From Niallia taxi (GTDB lineage: Bacteria; Bacillota; Bacilli; Bacillales; Cytobacillaceae), in the NCBI RefSeq assembly GCF_004005475.1, contig NZ_RZTZ01000009.1:62001-126000 (forward strand): a DNA stretch of 64,000 nucleotides, read 5' to 3'. The notes beneath the pieces are model-generated. The model had not been told where the DNA came from. It was given only the letters and a program-made list of their open reading frames with translations, and did not search any database. The position numbers were made by a program, and so were the translations under genes. Positions 9,240 through 18,917 of this stretch are shown piece by piece (the first letter of the stretch is position 1; each line of letters opens with the position of its first letter).

Positions 9240-9814
9240 AGAACATCTTTATAGAGTATTTACCAGGGAACCCCATCGTCATAGCTGCTGTTACTATAAT
9301 TGCAAATATTATAATAGCAATTTTTGGAGTTATTCCTAGTGCCTTTCTTACTACTATAAATATTATTTATTTTGATTTAAAATTAGCAATTATTATTTCA
9401 ATAATTGGTGAATCATTAGGTGCTATAGTAAGTTTTATCTTATACCGTAAAGGGTTAAAACGCTTTACCACTAAGTATAAGATAAAAAGTCACTTCTTAA
9501 AAAAGTTACAAAACACAACTGAATTTAATGCCGTAATACTTATAATCCTGTTAAGAATTCTTCCTTTTATTCCTTCATGTGCCGTGACATTAACAGCAGC
9601 ATTAGGTAGCATTAGAATTATCCCGTTTACTATAGCTAGTACAATAGGAAAAATTCCATCGCTTCTAATTGAAGTTTATTCCATTAATAAGGTATTCAAT
9701 ATCAATTTATCTGGATGGAAAGAGACAATAATATATTGCTCAATAATCCTGTTATTAATATATATTTTAAAAGAGTTAAAAAAAATAAAGCAACAAGATA
9801 AAAAATGGAGATAA
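9236..9814 (+). CDS. TVP38/TMEM64 (VTT-domain) membrane protein
   Basis: 192 residues; the TTG start overlaps the response regulator stop by four bases. Several hydrophobic helices are present. The core carries the VTT/SNARE-associated signature: GVIPSAFLTTINIIYF, then IIGESLGAIVSFILYRKG, then LLRILPFIPSCAVTLTAA and FTIASTIGKIPS. These proteins act in membrane lipid handling or transport; the DedA relatives support membrane homeostasis under stress. It is the third gene of the kinase/regulator operon, so it is probably the system's output or its modulator. A hairpin terminator follows 30 bases later. Confidence 0.85.
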   Translation: MKNIFIEYLPGNPIVIAAVTIIANIIIAIFGVIPSAFLTTINIIYFDLKLAIIISIIGESLGAIVSFILYRKGLKRFTTKYKIKSHFLKKLQNTTEFNAVILIILLRILPFIPSCAVTLTAALGSIRIIPFTIASTIGKIPSLLIEVYSINKVFNINLSGWKETIIYCSIILLLIYILKELKKIKQQDKKWR

Positions 9815-9837
9815 AGTCACCTATCATAGAAAAAACA

Positions 9838-9880
9838 ACAAAAAATAGGCTTCTGAAAAACTGGTGCCTATTTTTTGTAG
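9838..9880. terminator. Bidirectional terminator between the VTT and lgt genes
   Basis: Stem AAAAAATAGGC (about 9840-9850) and GCCTATTTTTT (about 9866-9876), with A and T tracts outside. The plus-strand VTT operon and the minus-strand lgt gene converge here. Confidence 0.8.
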
Positions 9881-9888
9881 ATGTTAAA

Positions 9889-10689
9889 TTATCTAAGTTT
9901 TTCACATTCCTGCCTTCTTCTATACCAGATTAATAGTACAGCGGCAATAAAGAATATCAAAGAAATTACTTGTGCAACCCGTAAGTTATCTGTAAGCATT
10001 AAGCTATCCGTTCTTAACCCCTCAATAAAAAACCTCCCAAAAGAATACCACATTATATAACCTAAAAATAGTTCTCCCTTTTTAAGGGTAATAATTCTTC
10101 TAACAACAATTAATAAAGTAAAGCCAAGAATATTCCATAAGGATTCATACAAAAAAGTGGGATGATAATACGCGCCCTCAATATACATTTGATTAATAAT
10201 AATATCTGGCAAATTTAAATTCTCCAGAAAATCTCTAGTAACCTTGCCACCGTGAGCTTCCTGGTTCATAAAGTTCCCCCAACGTCCTATTGCCTGACCT
10301 AGTATAAGACTAGGTGCTGCTATGTCAGCCAATTGCCAAAAGGATAAACCTTTCTTTTTAGCAAAAACCCAAGCAGTCAGGACCCCTCCTATAATAGCTC
10401 CATGTATCGCAATACCCCCTTCCCATATTGCCACGATTTCTCCTATATTCTCTTTGTAATAGTCCCACTGAAATAAAATATAATAAATCCTGGCACTAAT
10501 AATTGAAATAGGTATAGCCCATAATAAGAGATCGGAAAAAATGTCTTTAGGAAGTCCTTGTTTTTTAGATTCATTAGTAGCAAGAATCCACCCAAGAAGT
10601 AAACCAGCTCCAATAATTATTCCATACCAATAAACAGTGAAATTTCCAAACTCAAAAGCGATTCTATTTAACTGTTGTATGTTCTCCAC
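9889..10689 (-). CDS. lgt: Prolipoprotein diacylglyceryl transferase
   Basis: 266 residues, GTG start after GAGGTGAA. The multi-pass membrane protein contains the Lgt signature near residues 125-155 ([18 protein letters not shown]) and the HGAIIGG segment with the essential histidine, plus IEGLRTDS near the C terminus. Lgt transfers diacylglycerol from phosphatidylglycerol to the lipobox cysteine of prolipoproteins. A plasmid copy next to lipoprotein multicopper oxidase and YdhK genes suggests it supports maturation of the island's own lipoproteins. It is followed 40 bases upstream in transcription by the DUF1405 gene, with which it may be co-transcribed. Confidence 0.95.
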   Translation of the reverse strand: MENIQQLNRIAFEFGNFTVYWYGIIIGAGLLLGWILATNESKKQGLPKDIFSDLLLWAIPISIISARIYYILFQWDYYKENIGEIVAIWEGGIAIHGAIIGGVLTAWVFAKKKGLSFWQLADIAAPSLILGQAIGRWGNFMNQEAHGGKVTRDFLENLNLPDIIINQMYIEGAYYHPTFLYESLWNILGFTLLIVVRRIITLKKGELFLGYIMWYSFGRFFIEGLRTDSLMLTDNLRVAQVISLIFFIAAVLLIWYRRRQECEKLR

Positions 10690-10732
10690 AAAGATTCACC
10701 TCGTTTTAAATTTTCAAGACTGAGATTTTGTT

Positions 10733-11320
10733 TCAAATTTCCGGTATTGCATTTTTCTTTCTTATACAAAGAAAATACGTAATGCCAATAGAAATAACAC
10801 TTAGCCAGAAAGTAAAATAGCCTATTTGCGGAATATAATTATCCAATACACTATATCTTGGCATCATGTTAAATAGATAATCAATCACATCATTATGAAG
10901 AGTCCAAATTGCAGCAACTACTAGATGCCAACCTTTTATTTTATAGAAACTTTTATATAGTAAACCCTGAATTGCCATGGCTCCATGGGAGAAAATCAGC
11001 ATGTAACTAGACCAATCTAAATATCCTATCTCTATCAGAACTAATACATTCATTACAACTGCCCATATTCCATATTTAAATAACGTTACAATAGCTAGAG
11101 CCTCAAACAAAGGTAAATTTGTTCTTAAAATCAAACCAATTAATACAAACACAAAAAACAAACTAGCTGTTGGGCTATCAGGAACAAAAATTAGATATTT
11201 ATTAGGTGTAACCGAAAGTTGACCACCATACCAAATAAATCCATATAATGTGCCTATAATATTGACAACTAATAGAATAAACAACACCTTTTTATCCCTT
11301 AATAATAAAGTAAAATTCAA
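10733..11320 (-). CDS. DUF1405 (YpjA-like) membrane protein
   Basis: 195 residues, TTG start after GGACGGGG. About six transmembrane helices. The N-terminal half (NIIGTLYGFIWYGGQL, FVPDSPTASLFFV, TLFKYGIWAVVMN) matches DUF1405 proteins such as Bacillus YpjA, as does the NDVIDYLFNMMPRY segment. No biochemical function is established for the family. Placed between lgt and the multicopper oxidase in the same direction, it may be part of the copper/lipoprotein transcription unit. Confidence 0.82.
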   Translation of the reverse strand: MNFTLLLRDKKVLFILLVVNIIGTLYGFIWYGGQLSVTPNKYLIFVPDSPTASLFFVFVLIGLILRTNLPLFEALAIVTLFKYGIWAVVMNVLVLIEIGYLDWSSYMLIFSHGAMAIQGLLYKSFYKIKGWHLVVAAIWTLHNDVIDYLFNMMPRYSVLDNYIPQIGYFTFWLSVISIGITYFLCIRKKNAIPEI

Positions 11321-11409
11321 ATGTTCCCCGTCCTTTATCGGTTACTATTTTTATTAGCAGTAAAATGCTGCCCTAAAAGGCCGCATTTTATCCTATTTTA
11401 TAAGATAAA

Positions 11410-12966
11410 TTATTCTGGCTGATTATTTGCATTTTTATCAGGAGTAAAAGATGGCTGAAACCCTTTATATTTAACCATTGTTACCATACCTGCAGAAGCA
11501 TGATGTAAATCATGGCAGTGGAATAGCCAATTCCCAGGATTATCAGCTTTGAAAGCTATTATATACTCATCTCCAGGTTCTAGATTTACAGTGTCTTTAA
11601 TAATAGAAGCTCCCTCAAGATTTTTTCCGTTTTTACTTAGAATTTGAAAAGATGTACCATGTAAATGCATAGGATGGTCTTCACCTTTAGAGTTATTAAC
11701 AAGCTTTACTTTTACAAGGTCCCCTTCTTTAACTGAAATATTTTCTGTATTCGGAAAAGCCTTTCCATTAATTGTGTAAGCCGTATTATTATCTAATACC
11801 TCTGTATTTAGGTTCATTGTATATTTAACATCATATTTCTGATTTAAAGTGAACTCACTTTCTTTTGAGGAACCATAATTTGTGTAAGTGAACTCTGGAA
11901 GTTCTTTCTCCTGATTCGGTTTGTCTGTAGATAAGGAACTTCCTTCATATTGTAGTTTCACTTTCATTCCAGCAGTTCCTTCCATATTTCCATGACACTC
12001 CAGAAACCACTCCCCTGGGTTATCTGCTACAAACTCAATATCATACCGTTCACCTGGCGATATAGAAATTAACTGATTTTCTATTACTTCTGGGTTGTCT
12101 ATTTCTTGCCCATCAATCGCAACAACCTTAAATTTCTGACCATGCAAATGCATTTTGTGTGTCATATACCCAATATTAGCCAAACGGAGTCTTACCGTCT
12201 CACCCTCCTTCATTTTTAAAGGCTCAATAATCTCACCACTTTTTCCATTGATGGTAAAGATGTCATATGCGCTCATATCGTCCATCGTCATGCTTGCACC
12301 ATCATTACTCGTATCCATATCCATATCTTCCATTTCATCACTTTCACCCATGTCCATACCTTCCATATCACTCATATCCATACCTTCCTCTGGATTACTC
12401 ATCCATTCGTCAAGCATTAACGTATAATCACGATCGTATGTTTTTTCTTTTGGTTCAACAATTAAGGCACCATATAGACCTTTATCAAGTTGATTAACAC
12501 CGTCTTGATGAGTGTGATACATATAAGTGCCAGGAGTTTGGGGTGTAAACTCATAAGTAAATGTTTCACCTGGTTGTACAGCATTTTGAGTAACACCCGG
12601 AATACCATCCATATTATTTGGGAGAACAAGTCCATGCCAATGTATAGTTACAGGATCGGCTAATTCATTTTTTAAGTTGATTTTTACTTTCTCCCCTTGC
12701 ATTACACGTATTTGAGAACCTGGAACCGAACCATTAAAAGTCCAAGCATCTACACTGACTTCTTTTGTCAATTGATGCTTTGCCTCTTTCGCGACAATAG
12801 AAAACTCGTTCCCTTTTAAGATTTCAGGTTCAGTTGTTTCTTCTGTAGTAATCTTCTCAGGCTGATTTTCAACATCTGCTCGATTTGTATTTTCGTTTTG
12901 TTTATTTGAGCATGCCGAAAGAATTAACAATATAAATCCAATTAATGCTATTATTTTTAATTTCAT
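11410..12966 (-). CDS. Lipoprotein multicopper oxidase with a Met-rich insert
   Basis: 518 residues, ATG after GAGGAGAGAG. A lipobox (LILSACS) ends the signal peptide, so the enzyme is a lipid-anchored surface protein. Copper motifs appear in order: HWHGL and YMYHTHQDG (N-terminal type 2/3 ligands), then HPMHLHG and FHCHDLHHASAGM (type 1 and trinuclear ligands) near the C terminus. Residues about 195-235 form a Met/Asp-rich stretch (MDMSDMEGMDMG and relatives), typical of copper-sequestering oxidases such as CueO. It probably oxidises Cu(I) outside the cell, complementing CopA export. A second Met-rich lipoprotein (YdhK) at 22.6 kb shares the GMDM repeats. Confidence 0.93.
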   Translation of the reverse strand: MKLKIIALIGFILLILSACSNKQNENTNRADVENQPEKITTEETTEPEILKGNEFSIVAKEAKHQLTKEVSVDAWTFNGSVPGSQIRVMQGEKVKINLKNELADPVTIHWHGLVLPNNMDGIPGVTQNAVQPGETFTYEFTPQTPGTYMYHTHQDGVNQLDKGLYGALIVEPKEKTYDRDYTLMLDEWMSNPEEGMDMSDMEGMDMGESDEMEDMDMDTSNDGASMTMDDMSAYDIFTINGKSGEIIEPLKMKEGETVRLRLANIGYMTHKMHLHGQKFKVVAIDGQEIDNPEVIENQLISISPGERYDIEFVADNPGEWFLECHGNMEGTAGMKVKLQYEGSSLSTDKPNQEKELPEFTYTNYGSSKESEFTLNQKYDVKYTMNLNTEVLDNNTAYTINGKAFPNTENISVKEGDLVKVKLVNNSKGEDHPMHLHGTSFQILSKNGKNLEGASIIKDTVNLEPGDEYIIAFKADNPGNWLFHCHDLHHASAGMVTMVKYKGFQPSFTPDKNANNQPE

Positions 12967-13132
12967 TCTCTCTCCTCACTTTCATGAATTATCATATTAA
13001 AAATAATTGGAGATTTTATGCATTTTATATGAACAAAAGTTCATAAATTTTAACGTTTTAACCTAACAAAAACTAGAACTTATTGGTAGAAATAAATCTG
13101 CAACAACAATAAACAGTAGTTACTTAAATAAA

Positions 13133-13168
13133 ACAAAGAACCTGCAAGATATTTGCAGGTTCTTTTAT
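13133..13168 (-). terminator. Terminator after copA
   Basis: Stem AAAGAACCTGCAA (13135-13147) and TTGCAGGTTCTTT (13153-13165), just past the copA stop on the minus strand with a T tract following. It separates copA from the oxidase gene downstream, which therefore probably has its own promoter in 12967-13130. Confidence 0.85.
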
Positions 13169-13172
13169 CAAC

Positions 13173-15605
13173 TTATCTAATAGGTTTCCATCTACGGAGG
13201 AATAATGTATTTCCTACAACAGATACGGAACTAAAAGCCATAGCACCACCGGCAAGTATTGGATTTAATAAACCAATTGCCGCAACAGGGATAAGGATGA
13301 TATTATATGCAAATGCCCAAAACAAATTCTGGCGTATCTTTCGCATCGTTGATTTCGAAAGAAGAATTATATCGACTATCCCCATCAAATCTCCCCGCAT
13401 TAAGGTAATATCAGCAGCCTCCATTGCAACATCAGTACCAGTCCCAATTGCAATTCCTACATCAGCCGCAGCAAGTGCGGGAGCATCATTAATTCCATCT
13501 CCAACCATTGCAACAACTTTTCCTTCTTGCTTCAGTTTTTCTACTTCGGCAGATTTGTCTTCTGGCAGAACTTCAGCAAGTACTCGGTCCACACCAACTT
13601 GCTTGGCAATAGCTTCTGCTGTAAGTCGGTTGTCCCCAGTAATCATGATGACCTCAATACCTAGTTGCTTTAGAGCCTTAATAGCATCTGTAGATGTTTC
13701 TTTAACAGTATCTGCCACAGCAATTATGGCTGCTAGACTTTCATCAATAGCCATAAGCATAGCAGTTTTTCCCTCACCCTCGAATTTTTCCATAGTATCA
13801 ATAGAAGAACTAATATTCACCTTATTTTGAGCCATAAGCTTTTTATTACCGATTAAAATCCTTTGATTATTGATACTAACCTCAATCCCATGCCCCGGTA
13901 TAGCTTTAAAGTTAGTTGCATTTAATAAATTTAACCCTTTATCAGACGCACTGTTTACAATAGCTTCACCAAGTGGATGTTCTGAACCTTTTTCTGCAGT
14001 TGCAGCAATTTGTAAAATTTCATCTTGAGAAAGATTTCCGAAGGGAACAATATCTGTTACATCAGGTTCGCCCTTTGTAATAGTACCGGTTTTATCTAAC
14101 ACAACTGTTGTTACACGCTGTGAGTTTTGTAGATGTTCTGCACCTTTTATAAGTAATCCATTTTCAGCCCCTTTACCTGTCCCTACCATCACAGCTGTTG
14201 GTGTGGCTAATCCTAAAGCACATGGACATGCGATAACTAGTACTGCAATTGTACTAACTAACGCTGGGGTAAATCCAAGAAGTACGAATGTAATACCAAA
14301 TGTCGCTAAAGCTATTACAATTACAATTGGTACAAATACTGCTGATATTTTATCTGCAACTTGCTGAATTGGCGCTTTGGATCCTTGGGCTTCTTCAACT
14401 AGTTTAATTATTTGCGAAAGAGCAGTATCTTTTCCAACTTTAGTTGCCTGGAATTTAAACGAACCATGTTTATTCATAGTAGCACCAATAACATTATCTC
14501 CAGCTTTCTTACCAACAGGCATGCTTTCTCCTGTTAACATAGATTCATCAACTGTAGTATTTCCTTCTATAATTATTCCGTCAACTGGTATCTTTTCGCC
14601 TGCCCTAACGAAAATAATATCTTCTGTTTGAACATCTTCTAGTGGTATATCCACTTCCATACCATTACGGATAACTCTAGCTGTCTTTGCCTGTAAACCC
14701 ATTAATTTTTTTATAGCCTCAGAAGTTTGACCTTTTGCCCTTATTTCCAGTAGCTTTCCTAAAACAATTAGAGTCATAACCACAGCTGCGGCTTCAAAAT
14801 AAAGAAATTGCCCAGTCCCCATTATGGTAACAACTAAACTGTATAAATAGGCCGCTGATGTTCCTAGCACTACTAGTACAGCCATATTTGCGCTACCTCC
14901 TCGAACTGAATTATAAGCATCGCGGTAATAATGACCACCAACATAAAATTGAACTACTGTGGCTAGTAAAAATTGAATCCAAGGATTTAAGTGGAAAAAC
15001 CCTCCATTTCCGTACTCCATCATAAAATCTGATATCATCATGATTAAGAAAGGTATAGATAAAATAGCACCAACAATAAATTTTATTTTTTGTTTTCTAT
15101 ATGCTTTTTCTCGAGCACTTTGTTCATAATCCCCATCATTTTCACTAATTAATTTTGCATCATAGCCAGCCTTCTTTACTACATTAACTAATTGATCTAC
15201 ATTGGTACTTCCCGGAATATATTCAACACTGGCCTTCTCTGTTGCAAGATTAACAGTAGCATTTTTCACTCCGTCTACCTTATTTAATACTTTTTCAATA
15301 CGAGTAGCACAAGCGGCGCATGTCATACCTATGATATTTAAATTTACTTTTTCTTGTTCAACCCCATACCCTGTTTTGTTAACTTTTTCAATTATTTCCT
15401 CAATTGAAACTTGTGATGGATTATAGGTCACTGCTGCTTTTTCTGTAGCTAGATTTACATTTGCTTGTTGAACGCCTTGCACTTTTGATATGTTTTTTTC
15501 AATACGAGTTGCGCATGCTGCACATGTCATTCCAGTAATATTTAGTGAAACATTTTCACTAGTATTAGGTTTTGGTTGTGCTAATGAACCATTTTCTGTT
15601 GACAT
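13173..15605 (-). CDS. copA: Copper-exporting P1B-type ATPase
   Basis: Start chosen at ATG 15603-15605, which follows AGGAGGGTATAAA; 810 residues. Two heavy-metal-associated domains carry GMTCAAC (Cys28/Cys31 and Cys96/Cys99). The transmembrane core has the copper-specifying CPC in [13 protein letters not shown], the phosphorylation loop [12 protein letters not shown], the TGES actuator motif, the HP nucleotide-binding pair in SEHPLG, the hinge [16 protein letters not shown], and the final helices with [16 protein letters not shown]. It exports Cu(I). It is downstream of csoR and copZ in the same direction, with its own CsoR-type operator in the 170-base gap. Fully intact. Confidence 0.97.
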   Translation of the reverse strand: MSTENGSLAQPKPNTSENVSLNITGMTCAACATRIEKNISKVQGVQQANVNLATEKAAVTYNPSQVSIEEIIEKVNKTGYGVEQEKVNLNIIGMTCAACATRIEKVLNKVDGVKNATVNLATEKASVEYIPGSTNVDQLVNVVKKAGYDAKLISENDGDYEQSAREKAYRKQKIKFIVGAILSIPFLIMMISDFMMEYGNGGFFHLNPWIQFLLATVVQFYVGGHYYRDAYNSVRGGSANMAVLVVLGTSAAYLYSLVVTIMGTGQFLYFEAAAVVMTLIVLGKLLEIRAKGQTSEAIKKLMGLQAKTARVIRNGMEVDIPLEDVQTEDIIFVRAGEKIPVDGIIIEGNTTVDESMLTGESMPVGKKAGDNVIGATMNKHGSFKFQATKVGKDTALSQIIKLVEEAQGSKAPIQQVADKISAVFVPIVIVIALATFGITFVLLGFTPALVSTIAVLVIACPCALGLATPTAVMVGTGKGAENGLLIKGAEHLQNSQRVTTVVLDKTGTITKGEPDVTDIVPFGNLSQDEILQIAATAEKGSEHPLGEAIVNSASDKGLNLLNATNFKAIPGHGIEVSINNQRILIGNKKLMAQNKVNISSSIDTMEKFEGEGKTAMLMAIDESLAAIIAVADTVKETSTDAIKALKQLGIEVIMITGDNRLTAEAIAKQVGVDRVLAEVLPEDKSAEVEKLKQEGKVVAMVGDGINDAPALAAADVGIAIGTGTDVAMEAADITLMRGDLMGIVDIILLSKSTMRKIRQNLFWAFAYNIILIPVAAIGLLNPILAGGAMAFSSVSVVGNTLFLRRWKPIR

Positions 15606-15701
15606 TTTATACCCTCCTATAACTTTCATTTACAGTTATAAAATCCTTTATTAATTTGACACAAAAAAGGTTTTATATTCTCTTCATAGTCCACATAAAA
15701 A

Positions 15702-15718
15702 ATACCCCCTACAGGTAT
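15702..15718 (-). promoter_or_regulatory. CsoR-type operator upstream of copA
   Basis: The 17-base sequence ATACCCCCTACAGGTAT is pseudo-palindromic and matches the GC-rich TACCCC/GGGGTA type of CsoR box in an AT-rich gap, about 100 bases ahead of the copA start. Binding of apo-CsoR here would repress copA; Cu(I) would release it. Confidence 0.7.
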
Positions 15719-15734
15719 ATTTATTTTATAAAGA

Positions 15735-15766
15735 GAGGGCAACGTTATTTTTTAACGTTCGCCCCT
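15735..15766 (-). terminator. Hairpin between copZ and copA
   Basis: Stem GGGCGAACGTTA and TAACGTTGCCC, followed on the minus strand by TCTCTTTAT, a poor T tract. It may be a partial terminator after copZ, allowing some read-through into copA. Confidence 0.5.
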
Positions 15767-15773
15767 GTTAGTA

Positions 15774-15980
15774 TTACTGTACTTCGTAACCCTGATCATC
15801 AATTGTTTCTTTAATTTTATCTAATGTAACTACCTCTTTATCAAACTCTACAAATACAGATCCGGCTCCAAGATCAACTTTTACATTTGATACGCCATCA
15901 ATTTTACCTACACTACCTTCGATTGAGTTTACGCAATGATTACAAGACATACCCTGTACGTTCAATTTTACTTTTTCCAT
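15774..15980 (-). CDS. copZ: Copper chaperone
   Basis: 68 residues, ATG after GGGAGAAGATAATT. One HMA fold with the Cu(I)-binding GMSCNHC loop near residues 10-16 and the characteristic QGYEVQ C terminus. CopZ carries cytosolic Cu(I) to the N-terminal domains of CopA and can deliver it to CsoR. It starts 15 bases after the csoR stop, so the two are an operon. Confidence 0.95.
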   Translation of the reverse strand: MEKVKLNVQGMSCNHCVNSIEGSVGKIDGVSNVKVDLGAGSVFVEFDKEVVTLDKIKETIDDQGYEVQ

Positions 15981-15994
15981 AATTATCTTCTCCC

Positions 15995-16336
15995 TTATTT
16001 TTTCATTAGTTTTTGTATTGTTACTAAAACTTCATCTAATACTTCTAAGTCACCTTCTTGTATTCGCTCAACAACGCACTCTTTCAGGTGACCCTCCAGT
16101 AAAATCTTTGCAACGCTATTTATAGCAGCTTGTGTAGCAGATATCTGTGTTATGACATCATCACAATAAGTATCTTTCTCTATTAATCCTTTTATACCTC
16201 GTATTTGACCTTCAATCCGATTTAACCTAGTTATAAGGTTTTGTTTGACCTTATTGGAGTGATGGCTTTTTCGATCACTTGAAGTGGAACAATGAGTTTC
16301 CTCTAAAGACTCATCATTATCTAAAAAAGATGTCAT
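15995..16336 (-). CDS. csoR: Copper-sensing transcriptional repressor
   Basis: Start chosen at ATG 16334-16336, downstream of GGAGGTGAATG; 113 residues. The four-helix CsoR/RcnR fold is evident: LITRLNRIEGQIRGIKGLIEKDTYCDDVITQ, then AINSVAKILLEGHLKECV. The Cu(I) ligands Cys-His-Cys of the family are all present (Cys in TYCDD, His in EGH, Cys in KEC). An N-terminal Ser/His-rich tail (about 25 residues) is less conserved. It heads the csoR-copZ operon, has an operator directly upstream, and is predicted to autoregulate. Confidence 0.95.
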   Translation of the reverse strand: MTSFLDNDESLEETHCSTSSDRKSHHSNKVKQNLITRLNRIEGQIRGIKGLIEKDTYCDDVITQISATQAAINSVAKILLEGHLKECVVERIQEGDLEVLDEVLVTIQKLMKK

Positions 16337-16368
16337 TAATACATTCACCTCCACAAACAAAGTATACT

Positions 16369-16385
16369 ATACCCCCGCACCCTAT
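16369..16385 (-). promoter_or_regulatory. CsoR-type operator upstream of csoR
   Basis: The sequence reads ATAGGGTGCGGGGGTAT on the minus strand. Its right half GGGGGTAT matches the half-site in front of copA and the G/C run stands out from the AT-rich flanks. Located 33-49 bases ahead of the csoR start, it is a likely autoregulatory site. Bases 16390-16640 hold nothing else recognised. Confidence 0.65.
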
Positions 16386-16641
16386 GTAAAGCCTAAAGTT
16401 AATTTTTTCTTCTATTTATCGCTGGTCATACCCAAGGGTTTTTTTCAGCTTTGTCTTTGTAATAAGATTTTATAGAAGAATAAGTCACATATAACTCCCC
16501 TTGTTTTAAAAAGGATTTAAATGGTACTGTAGCAAACGTATGTATGAAATAAACCTAAAGTAACCTAGGCGTACCCTTTTCAGATTTTAATTAAGTTACT
16601 TAAGATCAACGTGTATATGGTTACTTAATATTTGATGACCA

Positions 16642-16947
16642 TCACATTTTGTTGTGATTATATCCGATTACTATATTCCTATCTTCTTTCATTTCCTTAC
16701 ATACATATTCTTCTTCAAAAACCTGTACATCCTTGTTATTTTTAGAAATCACTATATTGTCTGGAATATCGACTAAATTCCAATTTTTATCTAACTTATA
16801 ATTATTTCTTATAAGAACTACTTCTTTTACTTTTTCTTTACTATCCACCACGGATTTTGTTTTTTCATTTTGCGCGGTTATACATGCTGCTAAGATAAGG
16901 ATGATTAAAGAAAGGAATGTTGTTTTTACTGCCAATTTGAAATTCAT
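16642..16947 (-). CDS. Small predicted lipoprotein of unknown function
   Basis: 101 residues, ATG after GGAGAAAAGAGA. The N terminus is a lipoprotein signal peptide: Lys-rich start, hydrophobic FLSLIILIL, then LAAC as lipobox (Cys22). The mature part is polar and contains IRNNYKLDKNWNLVDIPDN, which I do not recognise. It stands alone between csoR and spoIIP in the same orientation. Real because of the ribosome binding site and clear export signal; function unknown. Confidence 0.6.
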   Translation of the reverse strand: MNFKLAVKTTFLSLIILILAACITAQNEKTKSVVDSKEKVKEVVLIRNNYKLDKNWNLVDIPDNIVISKNNKDVQVFEEEYVCKEMKEDRNIVIGYNHNKM

Positions 16948-17078
16948 TCTCTTTTCTCCATTCCATTGTTCTAGTGGTTAATATAAATTAAAATTTGGAG
17001 AAAGTGTGGATTTTTAATCTTTACACCAAATTTATATGTTTATAATAATCACCCGCACAATTAGTACTGGAAATATAT

Positions 17079-18197
17079 TTAATTATTTACTTCCTCTACT
17101 TGTTTATAATATTCACTAAACACCTCTGCAAATTTTTCAACCGTATTTGAAAGTTCCTTCTGTGTATTATCCACCCCACCAAATTCCAGGAGAATAGAAT
17201 TACTTGATAAATCTTGATTATAAACTCCATTACCTTCATCTTTACTTTTCACAAAAACTCCTCTACTAATCCCAGGAATTTTATTTTCTAATCTTTCGTT
17301 TAAATCTTTGGCCAATTTAAGATTTCGTTCATAGTTTTTATTATCCTTTCCAACTACAAAGAATAATCTTGCATATTCGATTCCATCATAATTTAATGTA
17401 GTTATTTTTCTTGCCTGTGAATCCCTATGTATATCAATAAGGTATACTAAAGAGTTTTCCTTGGCAGTTGCTTCTTGTACGATTTCTCTTGTTAAACTAT
17501 AAGATTGTGAATAACCCCAACCCTTCTTTTTAAGTTCTGCAGTTACATTGGTAGTACTATGTTCAGTCCCTATACCTCTCTCTAGTAATTCATTCTGTAA
17601 TTGGGTACCCACTTGAATAACATTTCTCGTTTCATCTATGCTAGACGCCTGATTAGGATTTGTCACACCTGAAAGTTGTGGTAAAAAAGCTTCCCAACTA
17701 TGAGTATGATATATATAAACAACCTTTTTATCAGAAGTATCCTTCTTTGGGGTTTCAATTTTCTCTTCATTAGAGCTGCTATTTTTATTACTGTCATTTA
17801 AAAGAATGGCATCATTAGGAGGTGGAGACTCAATTGGCAATGTTGCTAAATTCGTTCCTTTCCCCGCAATAGCTATCTCTGTATTAAATTGCGAAAATCC
17901 TACTAATTCTCTTCCTAAAAAGGTTCTTATATCATCTGGCCAAATATTTGAAGTAACCCAAACCACACCGTTTAAAATGGAGGGTTTTACTATTTCTTTG
18001 TTCACATCTGATAAATTAAATTGTACAATTTCATTTGCTAATAAAGAGGAAAGCATATCTGCATCTAGTTGCTTTGTAGAGGTTGATACAATATCTGAAG
18101 AAAGCTTGATATCTAATTTCAGATAATTTATTAGGAAAATACTAAAATACATCACTAAAATAATAGCTAGTAGATAACCATTTACTTTTAGAATCAT
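17079..18197 (-). CDS. spoIIP: SpoIIP-like sporulation peptidoglycan hydrolase
   Basis: 372 residues, ATG after GGAGGGTCTAAT. One N-terminal transmembrane helix (about 8-27) and a long extracytoplasmic region. The C-terminal SpoIIP domain shows YIYHTHSWEAFLP (zinc-ligand histidine), YLIDIHRDSQAR (second histidine with Asp), and a late NSILLEFGGVDN glutamate segment. SpoIIP is an amidase/endopeptidase that, with SpoIID and SpoIIM, degrades septal peptidoglycan during engulfment. A plasmid copy next to a ywmB relic suggests a transferred sporulation segment. It is unclear whether it acts in engulfment or has been recruited elsewhere. Confidence 0.9.
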   Translation of the reverse strand: MILKVNGYLLAIILVMYFSIFLINYLKLDIKLSSDIVSTSTKQLDADMLSSLLANEIVQFNLSDVNKEIVKPSILNGVVWVTSNIWPDDIRTFLGRELVGFSQFNTEIAIAGKGTNLATLPIESPPPNDAILLNDSNKNSSSNEEKIETPKKDTSDKKVVYIYHTHSWEAFLPQLSGVTNPNQASSIDETRNVIQVGTQLQNELLERGIGTEHSTTNVTAELKKKGWGYSQSYSLTREIVQEATAKENSLVYLIDIHRDSQARKITTLNYDGIEYARLFFVVGKDNKNYERNLKLAKDLNERLENKIPGISRGVFVKSKDEGNGVYNQDLSSNSILLEFGGVDNTQKELSNTVEKFAEVFSEYYKQVEEVNN

Positions 18198-18917
18198 ATT
18201 AGACCCTCCTTATTAGATAGTGTTATCTACATATTTATATGTGATAGATTCACCAGTAGTCTGCATATTTTCTGCACATTAATAGAGATAGAATTTTTTA
18301 GAATGGTATAATCTACTTCTCTTGCATAAAAAAATGGCATACTCATTATGGTAGCCATAGTTAAAACCTTCAATATTCTTCTGTTATTATGGGGCTTCCA
18401 ATTGTTAAATTATAAGCGTTTTGGAGATCTTTATTAGTCCTTATACCAAATTGAACATTAAATTTATTTTTTTTACTACTAGTTAAATAATTTTCCCACG
18501 ACTTGTTATAGGCTGTAATTGAGACAAAATCATCCTCAACTAATTTTTCAATAGATTTTACTGAAAATTTTTTTACAAGTAAAGTTGAAATTTGTTCAAT
18601 ATTTTCTTGCTTTTTCATTAATGCCTTGACTGTAAAATAGTATTCTTCTTTCTCATCTATGTTAATAATACTTTTTTGTATTCCTCTTTATTCCAACCCC
18701 TATTTTTATAACTATAGGTTTCCAAAATATTATATTTATCAGTTTCTTTAAATGCAGTTAGGGTAATTAACTGTTCTCTATTCTTCTCTTTTAATGAACC
18801 AGTTAACTTAATATGATGGTTTTCATCTTTCTCCACTTCCCAGTTAAACTGTTGATATTTTTTCTTCAACTCAGATTTTCTTTTATAGTGGAATGTCAAC
18901 ACCAAACTGGACAACTT

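Noticed and set aside
12155-12497. Plus-strand open frames rich in Ser, Pro and His
   Set aside because: They are antisense to the Met/Asp-rich part of the multicopper oxidase gene.
13153-13830. Plus-strand 225-codon open frame
   Set aside because: It is antisense to the 3' half of copA, with a composition explained by that gene, and has no ribosome binding site.
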